Under the pieces are notes generated by a model. The model searched no databases, was not told where the DNA came from, and saw nothing but the letters and a program-made list of their open reading frames with translations. A program made the position numbers and the translations under genes. This document shows, piece by piece, positions 1-9,654 of a DNA stretch of 64,000 bases (positions within the stretch are counted from its first letter, which is position 1; every line of letters starts with the position of its first letter). The stretch is from Nannocystis punicea (GTDB lineage Bacteria; Myxococcota_A; Polyangia; Nannocystales; Nannocystaceae): positions 9,832,001-9,896,000 of the forward strand of contig NZ_CP114040.1 of NCBI RefSeq assembly GCF_026965555.1. Direction: 5' to 3'.

Positions 1-298
1 GCTCGACCCACGAGACCCGCTCCTTCTCGTTGGCGAAGCCCCCTCGCGCGAGCAGGCCGCTCGCCACGTCGTGGGCCTCGCACAGGTGGGCAACATCCCC
101 GGTCATGCGGTAGAGAGCGCGCAGGCTGTCGTGGACGCCGTAGAGCGCCGCGGGAGCGTGGACACCGGGAGCGGCAGCCCGCTCGCGGTGCAGCTTCAGG
201 GCGAGCTCTAGCTTGCCCTCGTTGAAGGCCGCGACGGCCTCGGCCTCGGAGGGCGGCGGGGCGAGCATGGTCGACACCAGGACGAGGCGCATCAACAT
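1..298 (-). CDS. Secreted TPR-like small protein (5' part, runs off window)
   Basis: The start is ATG at 298, preceded by a strong ribosome binding site (AGGAGG, 5 nt upstream) that overlaps the end of the kinase gene. The product opens with a short hydrophobic stretch (MLMRLVLVSTMLAPPPSEAEA) that looks like a signal peptide, then alanine- and leucine-rich helical sequence (AFNEGKLELALKLHRERAA) resembling one tetratricopeptide-type helix pair. The gene continues past position 1, so its length is unknown. It is the third gene of a sigma factor - kinase - secreted protein operon with 8 nt between stop and start. I infer a periplasmic or surface partner of the kinase; no specific family is recognised. 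Confidence 0.75.
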   Translation of the reverse strand, partial: MLMRLVLVSTMLAPPPSEAEAVAAFNEGKLELALKLHRERAAAPGVHAPAALYGVHDSLRALYRMTGDVAHLCEAHDVASGLLARGGFANEKERVSWVE

Positions 299-306
299 GG
301 GACCTC

Positions 307-1845
307 CTACCGAGCAAAAAAGGTGTGTTGCCGCTGACCCTTGGGGACCTGGAGATCGTAGTGATCCAGGGCCTCGCGGATGCACCGCGTCTCCGGCGAG
401 TCCGAGGCGACACCTCGAACACTGGCCGGCTCGCCGGCGGCGATAGTCGTCAAGAGCGGTTCTGCATCGATCTTCGCGCGCTTCAGGCAGGCCCGCGCGC
501 GAGCCTCGGCCCGGCGCATGCGGGTCGCCCATGAGGCCGGCGTGCTCGTCGAGCCCGGCAACGCGGGGGGCGACGGCTCGCCGGCGGGCAGCAGCTCGGC
601 CCGCGACGGCTCGGGCTGCGGCGGCTCCACGGCGGGCGGCGGCTCGGGCCGCGGCGGCTCCACGGCGGGCGGCGTCAGCTCGGGCCGCGGCGGCTCCACC
701 GCCGGCGGCGCGACGACCCGCGACGGCTCCACGGCGCTGCTCGCGACCGCTGGCTCGACCGGCGCCCTCAGCAGGGCCACGGTGGCTCCGACGCCGAAGA
801 CGAACGACGCGGCCGACGCGGCGAGGACGAGCGGCAGCGAAGGTCGCCTCGCCGGCGCGGCGAGTCGGGACCGCACGATCTCGAGCGCCCGGACCAGCTC
901 CGCCATGCTGCGGTGACGCTCGCCCACCCGCGAGACCCCGCGCCGAAGCTCGGCCACCAGCGGCCCGAGCGCGGGCGCAAACTCCTCGGCTCGGATCTCC
1001 CGGTGCCGGTACACCTCCCGGGCATACAAGGGCCGGCCGGTGATCATCTCGTACAGGACCACGCAGACCGAGAACACGTCCGTTGCCGGCGAGACCTTGC
1101 CCTCGTTCATCCACTGCGGGCACATGTAGGCCGCATTTCCGATCCACTCGACCTGTGCGGTTCGCCAGCGCTTGCCGACCGCAGTCACGTCGCGCAGGTG
1201 GGGCTGCTCGTAGTAATCCGCCGTCAGCAGGGCCGCTCCGAAGTCGATCAGGCGCACGCGCTCGCCTTCGAGGATCACATTGTCCGGCTTCACGTCGCGG
1301 TGGATCACGCCCGCGGCGTGAACCGCCATCAACACGCGCCCGAGGTCGATCGCCAGCGCAAGCGCTCGCGCTGGCGGGATCGTCTTCTCGCGGTTCAAGC
1401 GAGCACGGATCGTCTCGCCCGAAATGATCTGCATGGTGAAGTAAGGCTCGCCGGCGGAGGTCTCTCCGATGTCGTAGATCGCTGGGACGCCGGTGTGCTC
1501 AATCGCAGCGAGGGCGCGGTATTCCCTCCGGAAACGCTCCGTGAAACTCGCGTCCGCGTAGCTCGGCCGGATCCGCTTGATCGCCACGTTGCGACAGGCC
1601 GTGCGGTCGTACGCGAGCTGAACGACCCCCATTCCCCCGGCTCCGAGTGTGCGCAGCAGCGTGTAACGCTCGGCGAAGGGACCGAGCGGCAGCGACGCCA
1701 CGACCTCCCCGTCGTCCTTGGCGTCCACGTCGAGCGCGGGGCTCACGTCGAGCGGCTCGACCAGGCCGAAACGCAACTCCCGGACCGGAGGGCTGGCCTC
1801 GGCGGGGTCGAGCGGGGGGAACGGACTGTCGGCGAGGGCGGTCAC
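307..1845 (-). CDS. Membrane-anchored Ser/Thr protein kinase
   Basis: Hanks-type Ser/Thr kinase that phosphorylates protein substrates from the inner face of the cytoplasmic membrane. The kinase domain shows the Gly-loop GAGGMGVV, the ATP-binding lysine in VAIKRI, the catalytic loop HRDVKPDN and a DFG motif (LIDFGAALL). A transmembrane helix follows (LPLVLAASAASFVFGVGATV), then a repetitive Pro/Glu-rich linker (AVEPPRPE-type repeats) and about 80 residues of C-terminal extracytoplasmic sequence containing two cysteines. The open frame extends upstream to 2031, but that part overlaps the sigma factor gene. I chose GTG at 1845, 19 nt after the sigma factor stop. The order sigma factor - kinase - secreted protein suggests a signalling unit in which the kinase modulates the sigma factor or its targets. 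Confidence 0.88.
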   Translation of the reverse strand: MTALADSPFPPLDPAEASPPVRELRFGLVEPLDVSPALDVDAKDDGEVVASLPLGPFAERYTLLRTLGAGGMGVVQLAYDRTACRNVAIKRIRPSYADASFTERFRREYRALAAIEHTGVPAIYDIGETSAGEPYFTMQIISGETIRARLNREKTIPPARALALAIDLGRVLMAVHAAGVIHRDVKPDNVILEGERVRLIDFGAALLTADYYEQPHLRDVTAVGKRWRTAQVEWIGNAAYMCPQWMNEGKVSPATDVFSVCVVLYEMITGRPLYAREVYRHREIRAEEFAPALGPLVAELRRGVSRVGERHRSMAELVRALEIVRSRLAAPARRPSLPLVLAASAASFVFGVGATVALLRAPVEPAVASSAVEPSRVVAPPAVEPPRPELTPPAVEPPRPEPPPAVEPPQPEPSRAELLPAGEPSPPALPGSTSTPASWATRMRRAEARARACLKRAKIDAEPLLTTIAAGEPASVRGVASDSPETRCIREALDHYDLQVPKGQRQHTFFAR

Positions 1846-1864
1846 GGAAAAGGTCCGGGCTCTC

Positions 1865-2614
1865 TCAGGGAGGCGGCGGTAGCTTGGGGTAAAGGGACTC
1901 GACGTCCTGGTGGGCTTGCCCGACCAGGGGCCGATCGCCGTCGAGGTCGTCGCGGTCGGGCCAGGTGACAAACCCACGCTCCACTGCCCCGGCGAGCCGG
2001 TTTCGACAGCGACAGCCGTTGCCGGGGTCAATGTGTTCGCAGATCGGCGTGAGCGAGTCCCTCAAGTCCCGAAGGGCGCGCCCGCCGTTGGTTTTCACCG
2101 CCTCCACGGTGCCGAACACCTCGGCGATCTGGTCGTCCGACAGACCCAGGATCCAGCGGAGGACGAAAGCCGCGCGTGGGCCCGCAGCGAGGTTCCCCAG
2201 CGTGACGGTCAAGCATTTCCGCTGTAGCTCGCGCTGGAGCACATGCAGCCGACGGACGTCGCCGCGGATCAACGGGTGCTCTATCCCGAGCTGCGTCGTC
2301 CCGTCGAAGCGGCCCAGGCCCTCGTCCAGGTCAATCGGCTTCTCACGCGGCGTCATGAACCACCGCACCACGACAGCCAGCCGTGCCGTCAGGGGCGACG
2401 TGGGTTCCAGGCGCGGGTTCTTGCCCTTGCCCAAATGATCGCGCCGGCCCCACACGCCAGATGGCTCCGCGGTACTCTGAAGCATCGCGCGCCCCGCTTG
2501 CTGTGAGCCGGCCATCCAGGCGGCGAACAGCACCACAAGCGGGTGCTCGCTGTCTGCGGCGGCCTCGTGAGGGGCTGCGGCGGAGCCCGAGGCTTCAGGG
2601 GTCGGGGTTTCCAT
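1865..2614 (-). CDS. ECF-like sigma factor with Cys-rich C-terminal motif
   Basis: A 249-residue sigma-70-family protein. The clearest part is region 4: helix-turn-helix-like sequence AAGPRAAFVLRWILGLSDDQ followed by IAEVFGTVEAVKTNGGRALRDL. Right after it comes a conserved-looking Cys motif, CEHIDPGNGCRCRNRL, which could bind metal. Region 2 is not obvious, so the N-terminal half is divergent. The gene is the first of a minus-strand operon with the Ser/Thr kinase. Its role is inferred to be promoter recognition by RNA polymerase in response to the kinase pathway. An alternative is a non-sigma transcription factor that retains only the region-4 fold. Confidence 0.7.
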   Translation of the reverse strand: METPTPEASGSAAAPHEAAADSEHPLVVLFAAWMAGSQQAGRAMLQSTAEPSGVWGRRDHLGKGKNPRLEPTSPLTARLAVVVRWFMTPREKPIDLDEGLGRFDGTTQLGIEHPLIRGDVRRLHVLQRELQRKCLTVTLGNLAAGPRAAFVLRWILGLSDDQIAEVFGTVEAVKTNGGRALRDLRDSLTPICEHIDPGNGCRCRNRLAGAVERGFVTWPDRDDLDGDRPLVGQAHQDVESLYPKLPPPP

Positions 2615-2906
2615 CGACGTCCGATGTTGCAGCGGAAGCGCGCTTCCGTCCAGCCGGCCAGCCGGCTGGGGAGCGGACGCGCACCCTGGCCAGGCCAGGA
2701 GCGGCTATCCTCGGTCTATCATCGGCCCATGCTCTGGTCAACCGCTGTTTGCGCGCGCAGCCGCGGGGCGCGCACCCGCCCACCACGCTAGCCCCAAGCA
2801 CGGCGTGCCCATCGCGCCATCTCACGACCGGCGACCGCCGGCGCGATCTCGCGGCACAAGCCGGAACCCTTGCGGCAGCGTCGACGCGTCCGGTACCGTC
2901 CGCGCG

Positions 2907-3167
2907 GTGTCCTTCCCCCTCACAACCGAGGAATTGGCGAAAATGGCCAATCTCACCGTGCCCACCATTCGCGAATGGCGAAAACTCGGGCTATTTGTCG
3001 GGATCAAGACGACGAAGAAGGGTGGAAGCGGTGGGGTGCGGATCTTGTGGGCGGCCTCGGCTGCGGACAGGGTGGCGGAGATCGTGAAACTCAAGGGCGA
3101 GGGTTGGGGTACCGACGCACTGCGCGAGAAGTTCGCGGCAGAGGCGCAGGCGGGGCAGAACCGCTAG
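2907..3167 (+). CDS. MerR-type helix-turn-helix DNA-binding protein
   Basis: The core reads LTTEELAKMANLTVPTIREW followed by RKLGLFVG, a winged helix-turn-helix of the MerR/excisionase type. A helical tail follows (AADRVAEIVKLKGEGWGTDA). The open frame begins at 2805, but the first 34 residues are Arg/Pro-rich and unlike coding sequence. I therefore prefer GTG at 2907; ATG at 2943 (MANLTV) is also possible. A small free-standing MerR-like protein at the edge of an accessory region could be an excisionase-like factor or a local regulator. No effector-binding domain is present. Confidence 0.6.
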   Translation: MSFPLTTEELAKMANLTVPTIREWRKLGLFVGIKTTKKGGSGGVRILWAASAADRVAEIVKLKGEGWGTDALREKFAAEAQAGQNR

Positions 3168-3435
3168 TCACGCGCGCACGGGAGAGCCTCTCCGCGGGGC
3201 CCGCGGTGCCCAGGATCGACGAGCCTGCCGGTCCGCTCAGGCGCCTTCTCTTGGTCGGCGCCCGGTGACCGACGGCGCAGGTGGCGACGGAGGTGGACCC
3301 GAGGTTGTCAGCGGCGTGGGAACCTTCGGTTGGGGGTCGTCGCGGACTGCAGCCCTCCGAAGACTGAGCGCATGCGCGGCCGCCTGCCCCGCTGATGCGT
3401 TGTCGTCTCGCGGGAGAGCGTGCTAGGTTGCCGAC

Positions 3436-4593
3436 ATGTCCACCAACGACGAGATCGCAATTGCCTCCGAAAACCCTTTGGAACAAATCTGGCTGCATCT
3501 CGCAAAAATGGAGAGCGTCGCTCTAGCACGTAAGGCAATCCTTGAACGAGCACAGCGATGCGGTTCTCAACTTTCAGACGATCTACTGGGACGGAAAGCG
3601 GTCGGTTTGGCATACACACTCAGAAACGCTCGAGATTTTCTTGAAGATCCCACTCGATCACATACGAAACAGATTCTTAATTCGTACTACGGTATGTTTT
3701 CTTTTCTTAGCGCCTTGTTGATTGCCAACCCTCGCAATCAGTACGATCTGGCAGGAGCAGAAAAAGCAGGGAAATACGGGCATGGACTGCAATCCGCCGA
3801 AGACAGTACAGCATCTTTTCCAGCCTCTCAGAAAGTCTACGTTAGCAACGACGGCCTCTTTAACTACTATCTGAAGGACGTTGGTTTTTCTGATGCAGAG
3901 CTGTCCCACGTGAAGTTTACCTCGCGGGTCAAGACGTTGCCCACACAACCTGAAGAGGTTAGCAAGCTCTTGAGCTTGGACGAACTTCTCGCAAGAATCC
4001 CCGAGCTGTCTTCGTTCTACTTTGAGGTCTCTGGCCGACGGCCGTTGACCGCCCAGGTGTCTTACGGCCTTCTCGACAATCGTGCAATGAGCCAGCCGAG
4101 TCAGCAGCCGCCACCGCTGCCGAAGACTTGGCTGAGGGTCGACGTAATCGGCAACTCTCCTGCGACCCCGGAGGAGCTTTTTCGCCACTTGGCGATCCCA
4201 CTCACCGAGGCCAAGTTCCCGGAGCGTGTAGACTCCCATGAGAGGCCATCCGTCATGGGAGCGTTGCAGGCGGAAATAGCAGAAGGTAAGTACTGGTTTG
4301 ATTACATTGATTTGTATGGCTCTGCCGCCTGTCCCAATTTCTGGGTCAAGCCGTTGTGGGCAAAGACATCGGACATGTTGTGCATCCATTTTTGCACCCT
4401 CTACATGTTGAGTATCATGGTCCGCTACAAGCCGAAGCTCTGGCGCGAGATTACCGAAGGGGAGAACAACGAGTACTTGGCGCTAATTCGCTCCTATTTG
4501 GCTGTTGTTCATCGGGCTGTGCCTGAGCTTGTCCTGTCGGGGATTCTGGACCGCCCCGTCCGCGCGGTTGTGCCGGGGTCCATCTACGCGTAG
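3436..4593 (+). CDS. YaaC-like protein of unknown function
   Basis: A 385-residue cytoplasmic protein with no signal peptide or obvious membrane segment. The N-terminal third contains HTKQILNSYYGMFSFLSALL and GLQSAEDSTASFPASQKVYV, and the C-terminal third contains MLCIHFCTLYMLSIMVRYKP. This pattern (a conserved SYYGMF..LSALL core plus HGL) resembles the YaaC family, whose function is unknown. Base composition is clearly lower in G+C than in the surrounding genes, with many A/T-ending codons, which suggests recent acquisition. It stands alone, facing the 3' end of the disrupted STAND gene. Family assignment is from memory of motifs and is moderate. Confidence 0.7.
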   Translation: MSTNDEIAIASENPLEQIWLHLAKMESVALARKAILERAQRCGSQLSDDLLGRKAVGLAYTLRNARDFLEDPTRSHTKQILNSYYGMFSFLSALLIANPRNQYDLAGAEKAGKYGHGLQSAEDSTASFPASQKVYVSNDGLFNYYLKDVGFSDAELSHVKFTSRVKTLPTQPEEVSKLLSLDELLARIPELSSFYFEVSGRRPLTAQVSYGLLDNRAMSQPSQQPPPLPKTWLRVDVIGNSPATPEELFRHLAIPLTEAKFPERVDSHERPSVMGALQAEIAEGKYWFDYIDLYGSAACPNFWVKPLWAKTSDMLCIHFCTLYMLSIMVRYKPKLWREITEGENNEYLALIRSYLAVVHRAVPELVLSGILDRPVRAVVPGSIYA

Positions 4594-4671
4594 CCGGGCC
4601 TCCGGCTTGGCGACCGTCGTTCGTTACTCGGAGATCGAGACGGTCCTCCTCTGCTGCCCCCGCCGACGAAG

Positions 4672-4866
4672 GTGTCGCAAGGGTCGCCTGGCGGCGTCTT
4701 CAACCGCTTTCCCGCGTGGGCCATCGACCGTGCGCGCTTCGTGGCCCAGCGCCGAGCGGCCGGCTACACGACGGTCAAGGTGTTGGCGATGCTGGCCGAG
4801 CTGGACGCGCGCCAGAGGCTCAACCGGCCCGAGACGAAGAAGGGGCGTGGCATCGGCAGAAAGTAG
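4672..4866 (+). CDS. Small ORF of unknown function
   Basis: A 64-residue frame (MSQGSPGGVFNRFPAWAIDR onward) containing an amphipathic helical segment, ARFVAQRRAAGYTTVKVLAM. It has a basic C-terminus. I recognise no family. It lies between the YaaC-like gene and the end of the disrupted STAND gene and could be the remnant of a longer DNA-binding or recombinase-type protein. Confidence 0.3.
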   Translation: MSQGSPGGVFNRFPAWAIDRARFVAQRRAAGYTTVKVLAMLAELDARQRLNRPETKKGRGIGRK

Positions 4867-4925
4867 CGCCTCGGAAGGGTTCACGTCACGACGCTGTCCG
4901 TGGAACGGATACTGCCGATAACGCG

Positions 4926-6566
4926 TCAGGGCGGACGCCAAGGTTTAGGCCATACTATCCGGCTTCCTCCGACCAGCCACCTCGCAATACTCGGCGGATG
5001 GTCGAAGCTGTGCTCGTACTCGCCACGCTCGGCAAAGATCAATGTAACACTCCAACAGAGCGCAGCGCCGGACGAGATGTGCGGTGCCAGCCACTGGCGA
5101 CGCACGAACAATTCCCCCCCGACTCTCGAGCCTGCGCCAGGAAAACTTCTCTCGCACAGTTCGTCGTGCCAGAATCGGTAGTGACCGATCGATTCGTCTC
5201 CAAGTGTCAGAGTGACGCGATCTACCGCGGTGTTGATCGACGGCGAGCCGGCAAAAAGCCATGCCGCAGGAACGTGGAGACCACGCGACTGGCGTCCGGG
5301 CATGAGCCAATCCTGGGTCTCTGGCTGGAGGGTCCAGACCAGCGGAGCAACGAGCCAGTCACCGAGCTGCCGCGAATATTCTGTGAAGGTTATGTAACTT
5401 CCAGGCACAGTCAGGCGAGAAGGTATCGGTCGACAGATCACCCGCGGCATTCCTACGAGCTCCTCCACGGTCGGCCTCAGGGCACCTTGAGCCGACTGGA
5501 GAAATGCCTGGATGATAAGCTGGACGCTCACTCGTGGGTCGGCCCCGACTGGCCCGGCGGCGAACAGCAGTACCTCTTCGCCGATTGGATCTGCGCCTTC
5601 AAGATACTCAGATACAGTTTTGCCGACGACTTCGCCCAACCGCTCTTTCCCGCCGGACTTACCCGGGTACGCCGGCCACCAAGCGGGTCGTACGCTGGGA
5701 CGGACGGCCCACAGCATCGGGTCCGCCATTGGCGCGATCCTAAAGGTCTGGAACTCGGCCCGGTCGACGCCAAGCCCGTGCTCGTCGATGCACCAGTGCA
5801 GCGCCCGCAGGTACGCGGAGCGTAGTAAACAGGACACTCGGTCGCTGATTGGCAGCGTGGGAATTTTGAAACTTCCGCGAAAATGGTAGATATCTTTGGC
5901 CGCTAGGGCGAGTCCGACTTGTTCCGCGAGCGCAGCCGCCTCCCACTCCCACTGTAGCGAGAACGGCATTCCCTCGTCATCCCATTCCTTGGCCCATTGG
6001 CGAAAAATAGGCGCGAGGTGTGCATCGACGATCTCATTGAAGTCCGCGATTCGCGAAAAACCTGCCGTCGGCTGCCCGGAATGACGTTTTCGATATTCGA
6101 GCAACTCGGCGTATAGCTGCCCTTCGGCTCCGAACTCTCGCAGCAGGACATTCAGACCGAGCGACGGTATCAGGTCGTCCGGACGAACGATCGCCATGCA
6201 AGTCTCGTCGGAAATGCCGTGTGCAGAACGCGCGAGCAGCAGCACGAGTAGGAGCATGCAAGAGCGGGCTTCGAGAGCCTCAGCGGCGTGCCAATCGAGT
6301 AGCGCTGTGGAGGTTTCCTCGCGCGTCTCGTCGGCGGCCAGGAGTGCAGCTACTGATGATGCTGCACGCTCCTGTACCATCCGCGACGGGCAGTCGAGGC
6401 GATCGAGCAGCAGGCGGAGTGACAGCGGGAGCCTTGGATGAGCAGGGGTCAAGGCCGGCTCGGGGAGCCGCATGTTGGCGGCCAGCCCAGCGCCCCAAGC
6501 GACCGCCGCATCGATGACGTCGTCTGCATGGCTCGTTTTGCCGACCGCGGCGAGGAAATGGACCAT
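4926..6566 (-). pseudogene. C-terminal helical fragment of the disrupted STAND gene
   Basis: A 546-residue open frame with no catalytic motif. The first 300 residues are Leu/Ala-rich helical sequence typical of TPR or HEAT-like sensor regions. The last 200 residues are richer in Trp, Tyr and beta-type sequence (PKPWRPP at the end). The apparent ATG at 6566 is internal to the original gene: the coding frame runs back into the IS1380 boundary at 6586 and continues, after excision, into the 8347-9214 fragment. As it stands this piece has no promoter of its own that I can see. Confidence 0.8.
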
Positions 6567-6586
6567 TCGCTCGGCACTCCAACTAG

Positions 6587-6605
6587 CCCGGATTTCTCAC
6601 CACGG
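6587..6605 (+). repeat. IS1380 terminal inverted repeat, left
   Basis: Reads CCCGGATTTCTCACCACGG and is the perfect inverse of 8324-8342. CTAG lies directly outside it. Confidence 0.9.
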
Positions 6606-6830
6606 ATAGGTGGGGCCCGCCAGGCGGCTGCCAGGCGGCGTGGCGGGAGATTGTTGGATGCCGTCGACGTGAGCCGCGAGGCCGCGCTCGTTAGGCTCGG
6701 GGCTGGCGCGAGATCGAGCTGTAAGAGGGATTACAAAGCTGGCTACGCGTTTTGGGTGACCTGAGCATAAGGACAGACGAACCCCGGCGCGCAGCGAAGC
6801 GCACCATTGTGTGACGGATGGCGAGGGCCG

Positions 6831-8285
6831 TCAGCGTCTCATGACGTGATGGCGGTGGAGGTTCTCGAGGACGCGCCACCACACGTGCTGGAGTGGGAAG
6901 ACTGAGCTTAGGGAGACGCGGATCCTGCGGACCGATGCGGTGACGATGGCGCCGATCTTGAGCAGCCGCGTGCGGATCGTGGAGACTTGGGCGTGGGCGA
7001 GCTCGGTGCCGGCGAGGGCGAGTCGGCGGAGCTCGTTGAGGATCATGTAGGCGACGGACGAGAGCCACAGGCGGAGCTGGTTGGCGCGCAGCGTGTGGGC
7101 GCTGGTGCGGTCGGCAAAGAGGCCGAGCTGCTGCTCCTTGATCCGGTTCTCCATGTCTCCGCGAGCGCAGTAGAGGTCCTCGTAGAGCGAGCGCGCGTCG
7201 TACTCGTCATGCGAGAGGTTGGTGGTGACGAAGCGCGGGTTCTCCTTGTCCGTCGTGTACTCCGCCTTGCCGACCACCCGGCGCTCTCGTGACCACGTCC
7301 GGTTGGTCTCGTAGCGAAAATCCTTGAAAACGCGCGCCTCCTTGCCGGTCTGCTCGGAGATGGCGCGGGCCTGCTTCATCTCGTCCTCGATCTCGACGAT
7401 CAGGCGCGAGTTCTTCTGCAGGCCGAGGACGAAGAAGAGGCCGTTGTCCTCGCACCAGCGCATGACCTCGTCGCGGCAGAAGCCAGAATCGCCGCGCACG
7501 ATGACCCGGACGTCGGGCCAGCGGGCGAGGATCTGGCTGACGATCCTCTCGAGCTCCTCGACCGCGCCGCTCACTGGCTGCTTGTCGGCGGTGTTCAGCG
7601 CGGCGCCGAGGAGGAAGTCGCCGCAGAAGACGTACAGCGGCAGGTAGCAGTAGCTGTCGTAGAAGCCGTGGAAGAAGCGACCCTCCTGCTTGCCGTGTAC
7701 GGGGTCGTCCGTCGCATCGAGATCGAGGACGATCTCGGCGAGCGGCCGATCGTGCGCGGCGAGAAATGTGTCGACGAAGAGGCGCTGGATGCCGTGGTCG
7801 TCGTAGCTGATCTTCTTGTAGCGCTCGTCGCCGGCCACCGTGGGCTTCGCCAGCTCCAGACGGTTCAGCGTGCTCTTGCCGGCCAACGCGTGACCCCGGT
7901 CGCGTTCCCGCTTGCGCTGTTCGCCGGTCGGATCGATCTTGCCTACCGCCAGCGCGAGCAAGGCATCATCGCGGAGCATGTCGTGGTCGTTCAGGTCTTC
8001 GTAACCACACAGCAGGCCCAGCACGCGCTGCGCGAGCAATTCCTCGACGGTGTGCTCGACGCGGCTCGGGTCGCGGTGGTCCCGGAAGCAGGAGGCGAAG
8101 TCCCGGAACACACCTGAACTCTCGGTCAGCTCGCGCAGCAACAGCAGGCCGCCGTCCGAGCTGACCCGTCCGCCGTCAAAGGCGCCCTCGACACGTCTCC
8201 GCCCGGCCGGTTGAAAATCGAACTCGGTGCGGATACACCTTGTCGTGTTCCGGCCGTACCCCTGGGTGGTCAGCAATCGTTTCAC
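6831..8285 (-). CDS. IS1380-family transposase
   Basis: A 484-residue DDE transposase that cuts and joins the ends of the surrounding element. IS1380 hallmarks are visible: N-terminal GGRVSSDGGLLLLRELTE and LLCGYEDLNDHDMLRDDALL, then the catalytic aspartate block IVLDLDATDDPVHGKQEGRF and VIVRGDSGFCRDEVMRWCED, and the glutamate-containing region EDLYCARGDMENRIKEQQLG. The frame is full length and uninterrupted, so the enzyme is probably functional. The ATG at 8285 lies about 40 bp inside the right inverted repeat. Confidence 0.93.
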   Translation of the reverse strand: MKRLLTTQGYGRNTTRCIRTEFDFQPAGRRRVEGAFDGGRVSSDGGLLLLRELTESSGVFRDFASCFRDHRDPSRVEHTVEELLAQRVLGLLCGYEDLNDHDMLRDDALLALAVGKIDPTGEQRKRERDRGHALAGKSTLNRLELAKPTVAGDERYKKISYDDHGIQRLFVDTFLAAHDRPLAEIVLDLDATDDPVHGKQEGRFFHGFYDSYCYLPLYVFCGDFLLGAALNTADKQPVSGAVEELERIVSQILARWPDVRVIVRGDSGFCRDEVMRWCEDNGLFFVLGLQKNSRLIVEIEDEMKQARAISEQTGKEARVFKDFRYETNRTWSRERRVVGKAEYTTDKENPRFVTTNLSHDEYDARSLYEDLYCARGDMENRIKEQQLGLFADRTSAHTLRANQLRLWLSSVAYMILNELRRLALAGTELAHAQVSTIRTRLLKIGAIVTASVRRIRVSLSSVFPLQHVWWRVLENLHRHHVMRR

Positions 8286-9214
8286 ACCCGCTCGAACTCG
8301 GGAAGTACGGCCGGAATTCCTTCCCGTGGTGAGAAATCCGGGCTAGGTGCGCCGTCAATTCTCCGCCAATGCGGACGCGCCGTTTGCGCGATGAACTCTA
8401 ACCACCTCGTCGGGAAATGGTTGTAAATCATATCCCAGATCCACCGTATCTCGCTGAGCGAGTACATGTACAGTTGCCATCCGTACAAGGCGTCGTGGTA
8501 CGCGACCAACCACTCCCAGGCCGCTGCCGGGCCCCTCCGCTCGCGCGCCAATTCGACGACGAGCTTCGGGGTCTGCCTCTCGTGCGGGCGACCGTGCGTG
8601 TTCCTGTATTCGGTGAGAGCCGCGAGCAGTCCGTCGGGATCTACGCGATGCCAATAGGTTGTCCAGGCCGCGATGTGATCGTCACCGAAGTCCCGCGCGT
8701 CGTGAACTGCTTTTATGAATTCGGACAGTCTCGGCGGCGAATATTCCGCTGGGTCGGGCAACCGCCGCTGCCCGTGGTCATCCTCGAGTCGGTCCGACCC
8801 TCGATCCGATCCCTCCATGGAAACGGCCTCCCGACCGCAGAACGCGAGTATCCTTGCGAGGATGTCCCGTGCCGCGAGGTCGCCTCCTTGCGCACGCCCC
8901 TGAAGTGCTTGCAATGCCTCCTCGTGAACGAGGATTTGCCCCAGCGCCTTATCGTACGCCGACGTCAACGGACCCTGCCTCGCCCAGCGGGTGAAGTATG
9001 ACTCCACGTCCCAGTGATGATTCTCGCGCTGAAGCGCTCTCAGGTACGGCACAAGTGATTCGCAAGCGACCTCCTCAAGCAACTCAGCCAACTCGCCAGG
9101 GAGGTATCGCGTGTGATCCCGGTCCGTGATCTCATTGATCACCTGCACCACCGGGGAGATCGCCGCCAGACGCGGCAAGGTGCGGTTCTGGTTCGCGTTT
9201 GGCGCTGTCCGCAC
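8282..9214 (-). pseudogene. Middle fragment of the disrupted STAND gene
   Basis: A 310-residue frame made of Leu-, Arg- and Trp-rich helical sequence, with no catalytic motif. The GTG at 9214 is not the natural start. The same frame is open further upstream (HKDLVLRDVLESVRTAPN), where it meets the preceding fragment at a one-base frameshift near 9245. Its last roughly 20 residues (after GAPS) are encoded by the IS1380 end and are artefactual. After excision of the IS it joins the 546-residue C-terminal fragment in frame. Confidence 0.75.
8324..8342 (-). repeat. IS1380 terminal inverted repeat, right
   Basis: Inverse complement of 6587-6605, followed by the second CTAG copy at 8343-8346. Confidence 0.9.
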
Positions 9215-9231
9215 GCTCTCGAGTACGTCCC

Positions 9232-9654
9232 TCAGGACGAGATCTTTGTGATATGATTGCGCGCAGCGAGAAATGCGATGGCTTGAACCTCCTCACGCGG
9301 CTCGTGATGGATGGTGCAAAACTGCGCAAGAATCGCGTACTCTTCCGCTCTGGTGTGCAAGAAATCCCTGCCGTTCGCCAGGCGGGTACGCTCGTGGGCG
9401 ATTAAGAGCTTCGCTGCGTCGGAGTCGCCCATTCGCAGTCTGCGCTCGACGCGATCGTCGATCCACGCACGCGTGGACGTCCAGCCGCTAGCGAGAGCCG
9501 CCTCAATGACCCCATTGTTGATGGACCAGTGCTTGGTTACCGCATAGTAGAGATCCTCCAGATCCTGCGCGATTGCGACGACGACCTTTCTCACCTGCTC
9601 CGGCCGTACTAGGCTATGTCCGAAATCCCGAAAACGCCAGTTTCTTGGAGACAT
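9232..9654 (-). pseudogene. Short middle fragment of the disrupted STAND gene
   Basis: A 140-residue frame. The first 15 or so residues come from the IS5 end; native sequence begins at LVRPEQVRKVVVAIAQ (9608 downward). It ends with a premature stop right after ARNHITKISS at 9232. The correct continuation (HKDLVLRDVLE) lies in another frame, so a small indel has occurred between about 9240 and 9260. After removal of the IS5 element it continues directly from the NTPase fragment. Confidence 0.75.

Larger units (their letters stand above)
6587..8342 (-). mobile_element. IS1380-family insertion sequence
   Basis: A complete element of 1,756 bp. Perfect 19-bp terminal inverted repeats (CCCGGATTTCTCACCACGG at 6587-6605 and its complement at 8324-8342) are flanked by a CTAG direct duplication at 6583-6586 and 8343-8346. 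It carries one transposase gene on the minus strand. It sits inside the disrupted STAND gene. Intact ends and an open transposase frame suggest a recent insertion. Confidence 0.92.
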
